Positions 10,495 to 18,855 of a DNA stretch of 64,000 nucleotides are shown piece after piece (the first letter of the stretch is position 1; every line of letters starts with the position of its first letter). The stretch lies in NCBI GenBank assembly GCA_943787225.1, contig CALSLP010000006.1, positions 1 through 64,000 of the forward strand, read 5' to 3'. The translations under genes were made by a program, and so were the position numbers. Source of the DNA: an uncultured Alphaproteobacteria bacterium. GTDB lineage: Bacteria > Pseudomonadota > Alphaproteobacteria > MPNO01 > UBA2964. The notes under the pieces were generated by a model. The model was given only the letters and a program-made list of their open reading frames with translations. It was not told the DNA's origin and ran no database searches.

Positions 10495-12279
10495 ATGACA
10501 CTCACGATGGACCAAACGATCCTGTTCTCTATTTTAGCAGTATTGTTTGCCCTCCTTATCTGGGGGCGCTGGCGCTACGACCTCGTCGCCTTCAGCGCCC
10601 TTATGGTTTCCATTGTTGCCGGTGTTGTCCCGGTCGAGCAGGCATTTTCCGGCTTTGGGCATCCGGCAACCGTCATCATTGCCCTCGTCCTCATCGTTAG
10701 CCGCGGCCTCACCAATAGCGGTGTTATTGAGCTGATCGCCAGCCGGACCATCGATGCGTCACGGGCTTTGTGGGCCCATATTGGTATCATGGCGGGGGTC
10801 TCAGCTGTTCTATCGGCGGTTATGAATAACGTCGCGGCATTAGCTCTCTTAATGCCGGTCGACTTAAAGGCCGCGGCCAAAAGCGCCAGAAGCCCCGCCC
10901 TTACGCTGATGCCCCTCTCCTTCGCATCAATCCTTGGCGGGTTAGTGACATTGATCGGCACGCCACCGAACATCATCATCGCGGCCTATCGCGAAAAAAC
11001 GATGGGCACGCCGTTCGGCATGTTTGATTTCACACCGGTCGGTGCGGTCTGCGCTTTGGTTGGCATCCTGTTCGTCACGCTTATCGGGTGGCGCCTGATT
11101 CCCAAGGCCCGAACCGAGATGGATGCGGGAGCCGATTTGCAAGCTCTTGGAGACTACATTTCAGAACTCAAAGTAATGGAGGACAGCCCCGCTACTGGCC
11201 AGCGCGTTGGAGAGCTCTCAGAAGAGTCCGAGAAGCACAACGTTCAAATTTTGGGTTTGATCCGGAACGGCCAGAGGCTCCCTGGAGTCGCACGGCGTTA
11301 CGTAATTCAAGCCGACGATATTATCGTCATCGAAGGAGCCCCTGAGGGGATTGAGTCCTTTTCTGCAGCCATGAGTCTCAGCTATGTCGAGCATATCAAA
11401 GGCCATGAAATTCTGGAGGGCCGCGATCTCGAAATGGCGGAGGTTGTCGTGCCGCCGAGTTCCCGCGCCGAGAACCGTTCTGTAAAATCGCTCCAATTGC
11501 TGCGCCTACAAGGTGTGAGTCTCATGGGCATCTCACGGCAGGGCCAACGTTTCCGCGAAAAACTATCCAGTGCCCGTATTCTCGCCGGAGATGTGCTCCT
11601 ATTGTTGGGGTCGAAAGACAGTCTCGAAATTGCAACCCAGCGCCTCGGTAGCCTGCCTCTGGCTGAACGCGGTCTCCAGCTTATCCAACGAAAATTTGCC
11701 GGCTGGGCGACACTTGCCTTTGCTGTCGCAATCTTGCTCGCCAGTCTCGGATTAATTTATCTGCCGGTCGCTCTGGGATTCGTTGTCATTATCTATGTCG
11801 GGTCCGGCATCGTTCCCATCCGCGATCTATACCGTTCCATCGAGTGGAGTGTCATTGTGTTGCTTGGCACGCTCATTCCTATTGGACAGGCCTTGGAAAC
11901 CAGCGGCGGTACGACATTGATTGCCGGACAGCTTGTCGCCCTGTCAGATGGCTACGCGCCCTGGGTCGCGCTCACACTGTTAATGATCATCACCATGACG
12001 CTATCAGACGTGATGAATAATACCGCAACAGCGGTCATCGCAGCACCGATCGCCGTCGATGTTGCAACCCGCCTCGGCGCTAACCCCGATCCGTTTTTAA
12101 TGGCGGTCGCCGTTGCCGCGTCCTGCGCGTTTCTTACCCCCATCGGGCATAAAAACAACACGCTCATCATGGGACCCGGCGGTTATCATTTTGGGGATTA
12201 CTGGCGTATGGGGCTACCGCTCGAGATCCTGGTCATAATGGTCGCGATCCCGATGATCTTGTTGGTCTGGCCACTTTGA
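10495..12279 (+). CDS. SLC13/DASS-family anion transporter with two RCK_C (TrkA-C) domains
   Basis: The 594-residue protein has two hydrophobic halves, about residues 1-205 and 405-594, separated by a soluble insert with two RCK_C-like domains (about 215-300 and 310-395; for example NGQRLPGVARRYVIQADD and RILAGDVLLLLGS). The substrate-binding motifs MNNVAALALLMP and MNNTATAVIAAP lie in the paired repeats, and IGTPPNIIIA is the ion-site loop. This architecture is found in sodium-coupled dicarboxylate or sulfate transporters gated by a cytosolic ligand. It lies 53 bp upstream of the molybdenum enzyme and may supply its substrate. Confidence 0.87.
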   Translation: MTLTMDQTILFSILAVLFALLIWGRWRYDLVAFSALMVSIVAGVVPVEQAFSGFGHPATVIIALVLIVSRGLTNSGVIELIASRTIDASRALWAHIGIMAGVSAVLSAVMNNVAALALLMPVDLKAAAKSARSPALTLMPLSFASILGGLVTLIGTPPNIIIAAYREKTMGTPFGMFDFTPVGAVCALVGILFVTLIGWRLIPKARTEMDAGADLQALGDYISELKVMEDSPATGQRVGELSEESEKHNVQILGLIRNGQRLPGVARRYVIQADDIIVIEGAPEGIESFSAAMSLSYVEHIKGHEILEGRDLEMAEVVVPPSSRAENRSVKSLQLLRLQGVSLMGISRQGQRFREKLSSARILAGDVLLLLGSKDSLEIATQRLGSLPLAERGLQLIQRKFAGWATLAFAVAILLASLGLIYLPVALGFVVIIYVGSGIVPIRDLYRSIEWSVIVLLGTLIPIGQALETSGGTTLIAGQLVALSDGYAPWVALTLLMIITMTLSDVMNNTATAVIAAPIAVDVATRLGANPDPFLMAVAVAASCAFLTPIGHKNNTLIMGPGGYHFGDYWRMGLPLEILVIMVAIPMILLVWPL

Positions 12280-12332
12280 GATCACTGGAATACTCTTAAC
12301 GCTGAACGGGTCATTTACGGGTAGGAGTTGCC

Positions 12333-14492
12333 ATGACACAGGAAACGAAAACCGTCGCAAGCACCTGCTGGGAATGCAGCACCCATTGTGGTGCACATAT
12401 AACCACCGAAAATGGCAAAGTCACAAAGATCGTTCCCAATGCCGACCACCCCGCCTCTCTCGGCGCTTTCTGTGTCAAAGGGTTTCGGGGTCTGCCCGAG
12501 CTGACCTATCATCCGGATCGCGTTCTCCATCCAATGCGGCGTACCGCCAAACGCGGTGAAGGTCAGTGGCAACGCATTTCATGGGATGAAGCGCTCGACG
12601 AAATGTGCGACCGGTTTATTGAAACGCAAGCCAAGCACGGGCCATTGTCACTCTGTGGTGCCGTCAGCAACGCGCATTTCAGCCGCGGTGTGTCTCTGGC
12701 GCTGCTCATGCGCGCGTTTGGGTCTCCCAACTGGATGATGAACCAGGATCTCTGTGGCGGCTGTCGCGCGCTATCCGATAAGCTCACTGGTCTCACAATG
12801 GGTAATGGCGAGGATATCGACAATACTAACTGCGCCTTGATCGTTGGCCGCAATCCCTCTGCCGCCGACCCCACGCAATGGCTGGCTCTCAAACGCGCCC
12901 AGAAAAAGGGCGCAAAGATCATCACGATTGACCCGGCCCGAACTCAGGCCGCCGCCATCGCCGACCTTTGGTTACAACCGAAACTCGGCACCGATGCTGC
13001 TATCGCGCTCGCCATGGTCAACTGGATGATCACCAATGACCGCTACGATCACCACATCGTCGAAAACTACTGTCACGGTTTTGAGGCTCTGTCAGAACGA
13101 GCAGAAAAATACACAGCAAAATATGCCTCTGAAATCAGTGGTGTTCCCACTGAAGACATTATTACAGCAGCGGAATGGTATTCGGATGGCCCGTCCTGTT
13201 TTGTCAGCGGGCACGGTATTGATGCCTTTAGCGCAGGCGTCCAAACCTACCGCGCCTTCCATGCCCTGGTCGCCATCAGCGGCAACCTTGATCGGGTTGG
13301 CGGCAACCGCCGGGTTAAGAAACCGACAGGCTTCACTAACTATATTGAGGTCGTCCACAAGCCGGAATTTCGTCTACCGCTGGACATAGAACAACAAACA
13401 ATTGGCGCTGACCGTTTCCCGCTATGGGCCGGACCAAAAGGCTGGCAAACTGCCTGCCATAATCCGTCTGTCATCAAAGCGGTTCTGACCGGCAAGCCCT
13501 ATCCGGTGCGCGCGATGTATATTACGGGCGTGAATATCGTCGTGACCTATCCCAATACACAAAAAACCATCGAGGCCCTTAAGTCGCTGGATTATCTATG
13601 TGTCGCGACGCATATGATAACACCAACCGCAGAGTTCGCCGACCTCGTTTTGCCCAAGACCACAGGTCTGGAAGATGAAGAAATTTCTCTTGAGGCAAAC
13701 GGACCATGTCTGAGTGTCATTCAACCCTCTCACCCGCCCATGGGCGAAGCGCGCAGTGATTTCTGGATTGCCGGAGAACTTGTTAAACGTCTCGAAGCAC
13801 GTGGACGCGGCGAGGCCAGAAAGTTCTTCCCCTGGCAGACCAAACGCGCGTTCAACGAATTTCTCCTCGGCGATAGCGGTGTCAAGATGAAGACACTGCT
13901 CGAAACCGGCTATGCCGAATATAGCTATGAGCAGGGCAATTTTGCGAAAGACGGGTTTAAGACTCCGACCGGCAAGATCGAGCTTTACTCGGAAACGCTC
14001 GCCGGGATGGGGCTTGATCCTCTACCGGACTATGTCCCGACCGCCGGCGCAATAACCACAACCGAGATCAAGGCCGAATTTCCGCTGCTGCTGCTCACCG
14101 GGGCCCGCGAAAAATCCTATCACCATTCGCGGTTCCGCGATCAGGACTGGGCCCGCAAAGTTGCCCCCGATCCTTGGCTTCAACTCCACCCCGACACGGC
14201 AGCGGCCTATGGCGTCGAGACTGATGACTGGGTCACCGTCGAAACCTCTGGCCATGATGGCACTTGCCGATTGAAAGTCCGTGTCACCGACGAGACCATG
14301 AAAGACGTCGCGCGGACCGGCATGGGCTGGTGGTATCCCGAAGCGGCAGGGCCAGAACGGGGCGCGCTCGATGTAAACGTCAATGCCGCTCTGAGTTATG
14401 ACGGCCCCAAAGACCCGGTGACCGGCTCATCTGATATTCGAGGCATTCCCTGCCGTATAATTCGGACAAATCAGGCGGCCGCGGCGGAATAA
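12333..14492 (+). CDS. Molybdopterin (bis-MGD) oxidoreductase with an N-terminal [4Fe-4S] site
   Basis: The 719-residue catalytic subunit belongs to the DMSO-reductase superfamily. C12, C15, C19 and C47 form the [4Fe-4S] pattern, followed by K49, the usual electron-relay lysine. Cysteines lie at 141 and 144 in DLCGGCRALS; C144 best fits the Mo-ligand position. The C-terminal dinucleotide-binding region begins near residue 580 (LLLTGAREKSYHHSRFR). No Tat signal is present, so the enzyme is probably cytoplasmic. No iron-sulfur or membrane-anchor subunit follows, unlike respiratory enzymes, so it may be a soluble oxidoreductase, hydratase or transhydroxylase. The substrate is unknown. Confidence 0.88.
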   Translation: MTQETKTVASTCWECSTHCGAHITTENGKVTKIVPNADHPASLGAFCVKGFRGLPELTYHPDRVLHPMRRTAKRGEGQWQRISWDEALDEMCDRFIETQAKHGPLSLCGAVSNAHFSRGVSLALLMRAFGSPNWMMNQDLCGGCRALSDKLTGLTMGNGEDIDNTNCALIVGRNPSAADPTQWLALKRAQKKGAKIITIDPARTQAAAIADLWLQPKLGTDAAIALAMVNWMITNDRYDHHIVENYCHGFEALSERAEKYTAKYASEISGVPTEDIITAAEWYSDGPSCFVSGHGIDAFSAGVQTYRAFHALVAISGNLDRVGGNRRVKKPTGFTNYIEVVHKPEFRLPLDIEQQTIGADRFPLWAGPKGWQTACHNPSVIKAVLTGKPYPVRAMYITGVNIVVTYPNTQKTIEALKSLDYLCVATHMITPTAEFADLVLPKTTGLEDEEISLEANGPCLSVIQPSHPPMGEARSDFWIAGELVKRLEARGRGEARKFFPWQTKRAFNEFLLGDSGVKMKTLLETGYAEYSYEQGNFAKDGFKTPTGKIELYSETLAGMGLDPLPDYVPTAGAITTTEIKAEFPLLLLTGAREKSYHHSRFRDQDWARKVAPDPWLQLHPDTAAAYGVETDDWVTVETSGHDGTCRLKVRVTDETMKDVARTGMGWWYPEAAGPERGALDVNVNAALSYDGPKDPVTGSSDIRGIPCRIIRTNQAAAAE

Positions 14493-14636
14493 TCCCTCCT
14501 GACACGTGTTTGTTTAGGGTAGGCTTATTTTCTATACACTGAACGCAATATTCACTGTACGATTTAGGCCAACGGGGACGGCGTTTCAGGTCTCCGCTAC
14601 TATTGGGAAGCAACATAACAGAGAGGGAATCCTTCA

Positions 14637-15583
14637 ATGGACGGATTACAACAAGACATAGTCACAGACGTTGATAGCGATCAAATCGACCCGCAGGTCT
14701 ATGACCTTTACGACCAGTATTGCCACAGCGATATGGATCGTCGCGAATTTTTGAAACGTGCCGCAGCCCTGTCTGTTGTTGGCGCTGTTTCCGGCCTTGC
14801 CATGGCGCAGGCGCTGTTTCCGGCCTTGCCATGGCGCAGGCGCTGTTGCCTAGATATGCCGAAGCACAAACGGTTTCATTTACCGATAGCCGGATCAAAG
14901 CTACTTATGTGACCTACGATTCTCCAGGTGGCAATTCAGGTAAGATGCGCGGCTATCTGGTGCACCCGGCAGGCGCTGGACCTTTTCCGGCAGTTTTGGT
15001 CGTCCATGAAAACCGTGGCCTTAACCCGCACATTGAAGATGTCGCTCGTCGCGCCGCTCTTGATGGCTTCATCGCCCTCGCCCCTGATGCGCTGTATCCG
15101 CTGGGCGGCTATCCCGGCAATGACGATGACGGCAAAGTCATGCAGAAAAAACTCGACCGCGGCAAAATCAGTGTCGATATGCTGAACGGTGCCAAGTGGC
15201 TCAAAGGTCATTCCCTTTCGAATGGTAAGCTCGCGGCAACCGGTTTCTGCTTTGGTGGTGGTGTTATCAACTATCTAGCTGTCAAAATGGGCTCTGACCT
15301 GAGTGCCGGTGCGCCATACTATGGCAAAGTTGCGAAGACAGAGGATGTCCCAAATATAAAGGCTGCAATGCAGGTTCACTTTGCCGAAGACGACAAGCGA
15401 ATCAACAAAGGCCGAGACGGCTATGCTGCCGCGCTGAAGGCGAACAACGTGACACATGAAATCCACACCTACCCTGGCACGCGCCATGGCTTTCACAACA
15501 ACTCAACCAAACGCTATAACGAAGAACAGGCAAAGCTTGCCTGGAGCCGGACGATGGCTTGGTTCAAGAAACATACGGCGTAA
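14637..15583 (+). pseudogene. Tat-exported dienelactone hydrolase family protein, frame broken by a 29-bp tandem duplication
   Basis: The N-terminal frame from ATG 14637 carries a twin-arginine signal (DRREFLKRAAALSVVGAV) but ends at 14912, while the mature domain lies in another frame up to 15583. Removing one of two identical 29-bp copies (14781-14809, 14810-14838) gives one protein of about 305 residues running from the signal through SGLAMAQALLPRYAEAQ into the hydrolase. The hydrolase has VVHENRGLNPHIEDVARR (oxyanion Glu), GFCFGGG (nucleophile Cys), AEDDKRIN (Asp) and GTRHGFHN (His). A restart at ATG 14831 would give an unexported 250-residue hydrolase. Dienelactone hydrolases open lactones such as 4-carboxymethylenebut-2-en-4-olide. 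Confidence 0.85.
14781..14847 (+). repeat. Tandem duplication of 29 bp in the Tat signal region
   Basis: Bases 14781-14809 and 14810-14838 are identical, and 14839-14847 repeats the first nine (GGCGCTGTT). The unduplicated sequence would hold GGCGCTGTT twice, 29 bp apart, which is the configuration for replication slippage. Because 29 is not a multiple of 3, the copy shifts the frame. Confidence 0.97.
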
Positions 15584-15608
15584 AGTCTACGCAACATGAA
15601 CGATAGAA

Positions 15609-15638
15609 GGCGGCTTCCTCGCGGGAGCCGCCTTTTTT
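15609..15638 (+). terminator. Rho-independent terminator of the dienelactone hydrolase gene
   Basis: A ten-base-pair stem GGCGGCTTCC/GGGAGCCGCC with a short loop is followed by six Ts (15633-15638), 26 bp after the stop codon. Confidence 0.9.
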
Positions 15639-15649
15639 CATTCGGTTTG

Positions 15650-15702
15650 TTAAATGGGTTTAAACAGCCGATTAAATTCGGCCGCATCGTCAATAGCACC
15701 AC
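15650..15702 (-). pseudogene. Possible 3' remnant of a gene cut by the IS element
   Basis: Directly outside the IS left end an open frame reads GAIDDAAEFNRLFKPI and then a TAA at 15650-15652. It looks like the natural C-terminus of a protein, whose upstream part should lie beyond the IS. On the right flank, MLRVKIVAPRH from ATG 16922 runs into the other IS end, but the link between the two is unproven. Confidence 0.3.
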
Positions 15703-15705
15703 TGT

Positions 15706-16473
15706 CTAGCCCCCAAGTTCTGTGCCATTCCTGATTAGAGTTTCTGGTATTGGCGGTCGCATGTTCAGTGCCTGATGTGGACGGATGTGGTTGTACTGTC
15801 TGAGCCACTGGTTGATGACGATCTGAGCCTGCTTAGTCGTGGTGAACCACTCGGCATTGAGAACCTCGCGGCGCAGGGTTCCGTTGAAGCGTTCGTTGTA
15901 TCCGTTCTCCCAGGGTGATCCGGGATAGATCCGGATGGGTTTGATGCCGACCCTTGCCAGCCAGTCCTGCATCGCTTCCGCGACGAACTCGGGGCCATTG
16001 TCGGAACGGATATATTCTGGAGTGCCGTGGCGCAGGAGTAGCGGGTAGAGCGCCTCAAGGACATCCTCAGCTCCCATCCTGGTGCGAACCGCGACCGCTA
16101 GAGCCTGCCGGGTGTACTCGTCTAGAACTGTCAGCATCTTGTAGCTCCGACCGTTGCAGAGCTTGTCGTGCACGAAGTCGATGCTCCAGACATGGTTCGG
16201 ATGGGTCGGCCGCAGCCGTATGATCGAAGCATCCTTGTGGTAGAGCCGTCGGCGCTTCTTGTGCCGTTGCGGCAGTTGAAGGCTTTCTTCGCGCCAGATC
16301 CGCTCAACCTTCTTGTGGTTCACCTTCCAGCCTTCGATACGCAGCAATTCCGCTATCTTGCGATAGCCGTAGCGCCCATATCGCTTCGCCAGCCGGATCA
16401 GGGCCAACCGGAGAGCATCGTCATCTTTTCGGGCCGGCTGGTATTGCAGGGAACTGCGCGCCAGGCCAATCAC
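15706..16473 (-). CDS. IS3-family transposase OrfB (DDE integrase domain)
   Basis: The frame encodes HTH_21 (RYGRYGYRKIAELLRIEGW) followed by an rve integrase core with the DDE triad: D in WSIDFVHDK, D in IRSDNGPEF and E in YNERFNG. It ends in NHIRPHQALNMRPP, typical of IS3. The first start in frame is a GTG at 16473, but the frame is open upstream to about 16551 (LTTEQLRQAV), next to the OrfA stop. It is therefore probably made as an OrfAB fusion by -1 frameshifting. No A6G slippery heptamer is visible at the junction. Confidence 0.92.
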   Translation of the reverse strand: MIGLARSSLQYQPARKDDDALRLALIRLAKRYGRYGYRKIAELLRIEGWKVNHKKVERIWREESLQLPQRHKKRRRLYHKDASIIRLRPTHPNHVWSIDFVHDKLCNGRSYKMLTVLDEYTRQALAVAVRTRMGAEDVLEALYPLLLRHGTPEYIRSDNGPEFVAEAMQDWLARVGIKPIRIYPGSPWENGYNERFNGTLRREVLNAEWFTTTKQAQIVINQWLRQYNHIRPHQALNMRPPIPETLIRNGTELGG

Positions 16474-16547
16474 CCGGCAGGTCCGCCGCTCCGATATCGC
16501 GAGCTTCTGGCGCGTATGGATAACGGCCTGACGAAGCTGTTCGGTCG

Positions 16548-16835
16548 TCAGGCCCTGGGCTTTAGGTGGCTCAGGCTTTCCTTGAGGATCAGCTTGTCCA
16601 GTTCGAGTTCCGCGACGATCTTCTTCAAGCGCGCATTCTCTTTCTCCAGACTGCGCATCTCCGACAACTGCGACCGACCCATCCCGCCAAACCGCTTGCG
16701 CCAGTTATAATACGTAGCGTCGCTGATACCCACGCCACGACACGCCGACGCTACGTCGCTGCCGTTCGACAACTTCACTTCAATCTCACGCAGCAGCTTC
16801 AGTATGTCCTCGTCCGAATGTCGTTTCCGAGCCAT
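16548..16835 (-). CDS. IS3-family transposase OrfA (HTH_Tnp_1)
   Basis: The 95-residue protein begins MARKRHSDEDILKLL, has the helix-turn-helix GSDVASACRGVGISDATYYN, and ends in a leucine-rich coiled coil (LEKENARLKKIVAELELDK) used for OrfA/OrfAB multimerisation. ATG 16835 was chosen over an in-frame ATG at 16922 because AGGGG lies 8 nt upstream of it and the longer form crosses the IS end. Confidence 0.92.
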   Translation of the reverse strand: MARKRHSDEDILKLLREIEVKLSNGSDVASACRGVGISDATYYNWRKRFGGMGRSQLSEMRSLEKENARLKKIVAELELDKLILKESLSHLKPRA

Positions 16836-16889
16836 CACAAATCCCCTTTCCATGCCAAAATAATGGCCCAGTTTTAGGGGGGAAGGACA

Positions 16890-16904
16890 GTGGCGCGGCG
16901 CCAC
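16890..16904. repeat. Perfect palindrome abutting the IS right end
   Basis: GTGGCGC-G-GCGCCAC lies immediately next to the inferred IS terminus and is followed on the plus strand by AATTTT. It may be part of an old terminator or a preferred insertion target. Confidence 0.6.
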
Positions 16905-17027
16905 AATTTTAACCCTGAGCATTGCCGCATGCTATACTTTGGCGCCGTTTACTGAACGGCGGAAACAATTTTGGACAAAGATGGTTCGCCGTGGAACCTC
17001 AGTGCTCGGACTCTCCCAAGCGCGAAA

Positions 17028-17636
17028 TTAAACCACTTGTCCGGCGCGGCCACCGAACTTGTATCGTTCGAGCAAAACCAGGTCATAGAGCCCGTTTTGG
17101 TAGAACGGCTCATCCACCATAAAGGCATCGAGGGCCTCACGGCTGGGGAGCGCAATGAGATTGGCGCTGCCGATCCATTTATCACCCTCATCATCGAGAA
17201 CCGCGCCGCGGGTAATAAAGTTTAGTTCATCATATGCCGCAAAGTAGGCCCGATGGGCCTCCAGCAACTCATTGCGCTGGTCATTGGCCCCGTCCCGTCC
17301 GATGCCGCGGATATACCAATAGACCTGACCGTCCTCGCGCGGGAAATCAGCCTGTTTTCGTTCCAATGCCTGATGCCAGCGGCAAACACGGACATCCTTG
17401 TACACGCCATTGCTGTTCAGAGGTTCATTATCAATAAAGTGTCGCACCTCTTTCCAGCCATCGAACTCGACAAAGATCACGCTGGAAAGATACGTCTCCA
17501 TATCATCGGTGAGCGTCGCGCCACGCGCCACGAAGTGGTCCTTATGCGCGTCAAAATAGTCCCAGTGCGCCTCGCGATGTTGGGCCCGGCGTTCAGGATG
17601 AGCCGGATCGTCGATGAGCTGAACGTGAAAATGCAT
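17028..17636 (-). CDS. Tandem YciI/YCII-like protein
   Basis: The 202-residue protein has two copies of a YCII-like ferredoxin fold: first half HFHVQLIDDPAHPERRAQHR with VARGATLTDD and DNEPLNSNGVY, second half ELLEAHRAYFAAYDELNF with ITRGAVLDDEG and VDEPFYQNGLY. Each carries the conserved R-x-x-H and D-x-x-F/P pattern of YciI proteins, a family of small putative hydrolases/lyases, often fused or duplicated in catabolic loci. ATG 17636 is preferred over 17684 because TAGGAGG lies 12 nt upstream. Its function is unknown. It reads away from the betaine genes and could share a control region with them. Confidence 0.75.
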   Translation of the reverse strand: MHFHVQLIDDPAHPERRAQHREAHWDYFDAHKDHFVARGATLTDDMETYLSSVIFVEFDGWKEVRHFIDNEPLNSNGVYKDVRVCRWHQALERKQADFPREDGQVYWYIRGIGRDGANDQRNELLEAHRAYFAAYDELNFITRGAVLDDEGDKWIGSANLIALPSREALDAFMVDEPFYQNGLYDLVLLERYKFGGRAGQVV

Positions 17637-18051
17637 TATGACGCCGAGCCTCCTAGCTAAATCATGGTTGATCTTTAAGATCAACTATATCGCTTTTCGG
17701 TCCAGATCGATATTCAAAGAAGATATGTAAAACGATTTAGCCTCATCAGGCCCCGCTATGTCGGGAGCCCGGTTTGTAAAATTGTGGTTACTCTGCTAAC
17801 GTCCCCTCGATACCAAGGGTGACCAAGTCGTAATGACTCGATGTACATCCAGGCGTGCGACGTGTCGGGGGCGGAAGTCCTCGCTGCAATGCGGACAATA
17901 AGAATAAGCAAAACGCGTCGTTGACTTCTGGCACATGTCGGAAGGGGTACCGTCAAAAAGATCGAAAGACAGGCCAGATCGGGCGTGACGTCCGTGATGG
18001 GAAAATCGCGTTTCAAGCGATTCCTGTATCGTAATGACGGGAGAGAATATC
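17637..18051. other. Intergenic region between divergent YCII and betaine genes
   Basis: No convincing coding frame is present in these 415 bp. The region should hold the divergent promoters for the YCII gene and the betaine operon. The only clear structure is the 19-bp palindrome at 17667-17685. Confidence 0.6.
17667..17685. promoter_or_regulatory. Operator-like palindrome
   Basis: GTTGATCTT-T-AAGATCAAC is a perfect inverted repeat with 9-bp arms, 31 bp upstream of the YCII start. It resembles a dimeric repressor or activator site; no regulator gene is adjacent. Confidence 0.5.
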
Positions 18052-18855
18052 GTGTCGACCAAACTGGAACAGGACTTTGGCAAGGAACCGCTCGAAGTCC
18101 GCGATACCGAACATTATCAAAAAGAATATGTCCAACAATTCGTCGAGAAATGGGACCAGTTGATCGATTGGGAGGCGAGGGCACAGAGCGAAGGTCAGTT
18201 TTTCGTCGAAATTCTGAAAGGCCGCGAGAAAGTTAAAATTCTCGATGTCGCCACCGGCACTGGATTTCATTCAGTTCAACTGCTCAAGGCGGGCTTTGAT
18301 GTTACCAGCGCCGACGGTAATGCAGAGATGCTGACCAAGGCGTTTGAAAACGCCCGCAACCGGGATCAAATGCTGCAAGCAGTTCACGCTGATTGGCGGT
18401 GGCTGAATAAGGACGTGCACGGCAAGTATGACGCCATCGTTTGTCTGGGGAATTCATTTACCCATCTGTTCGATGAAGGCGACCGTCGCCGAGCGCTTGC
18501 CGAGTTTTATGCCGCGTTAAAATATGACGGGATATTGATCATTGATCAGCGGAATTACGATTCAATCCTCGATGAAGGCTTTAGTTCGAAACACACATAT
18601 TATTATTGCGGCGATCAGGTGACTGCTGAGCCCGAACATGTCGACGATTCACTGGCGCGGTTTCGGTACTCATTTCCTGACGGCTCCAAGTACCATCTCA
18701 ACATGTTCCCGTTGCGCAAAGCCTATATGCGCGGCCTCCTGAAAGACAGTGGCTTCCAGAAGATCAAAACCTACGGAGACTTCCAGGAGACCTATCAGGA
18801 GAACGACCCTGATTTCTTCGTTCATGTTGCAGAGAAGACTTACGATGGCGAGTAA
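18052..18855 (+). CDS. gsmt: Glycine/sarcosine N-methyltransferase
   Basis: The protein methylates glycine to sarcosine and then dimethylglycine using S-adenosylmethionine. The start PLEVRDTEHYQKEYV, the segment FVEKWDQLIDWEARAQSEG, motif I LDVATGTGFHSVQLL and CLGNSFTHLF match the halophile glycine-sarcosine methyltransferase family. GTG 18052 was chosen because GGGAGAG lies 6 nt upstream and it gives 267 residues, the usual length; an in-frame ATG at 18034 would place that site inside the gene. The gene overlaps the next methyltransferase by 11 nt, so the two are translationally coupled. Confidence 0.88.
   Translation: MSTKLEQDFGKEPLEVRDTEHYQKEYVQQFVEKWDQLIDWEARAQSEGQFFVEILKGREKVKILDVATGTGFHSVQLLKAGFDVTSADGNAEMLTKAFENARNRDQMLQAVHADWRWLNKDVHGKYDAIVCLGNSFTHLFDEGDRRRALAEFYAALKYDGILIIDQRNYDSILDEGFSSKHTYYYCGDQVTAEPEHVDDSLARFRYSFPDGSKYHLNMFPLRKAYMRGLLKDSGFQKIKTYGDFQETYQENDPDFFVHVAEKTYDGE

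Larger units (their letters stand above)
15703..16889 (-). mobile_element. IS3-family insertion sequence (IS407-like), about 1187 bp
   Basis: Two overlapping transposase frames lie between imperfect terminal inverted repeats of about 28 bp that start TGTCTAGCCCCC at the left and, on the opposite strand, TGTCCTTCCCCCC at the right, ending GTGCCATT/GGGCCATT. The TG...CA termini and length fit the IS3 family. No convincing direct target duplication is seen: the flanks CCAC and GTGG are inverted rather than direct, so either the repeat extends further or the flanks have changed since insertion. Confidence 0.9.

Noticed and set aside
14720..15583. The dienelactone hydrolase frame beginning MPQRYGSSRIF at 14720 as the true N-terminus
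   Set aside because: That leader is the out-of-frame translation of the Tat signal region; removing the 29-bp duplicate gives the proper RREFLKR signal.
15699..16893. CCAC/GTGG as a target-site duplication of the IS
   Set aside because: The two tetramers are inverted copies, not direct repeats, so they cannot be a standard target duplication.
17756..18184. Minus-strand open frame of 142 codons upstream of the betaine genes
   Set aside because: It overlaps the start of the glycine/sarcosine methyltransferase, has no ribosome site and no recognisable motif.
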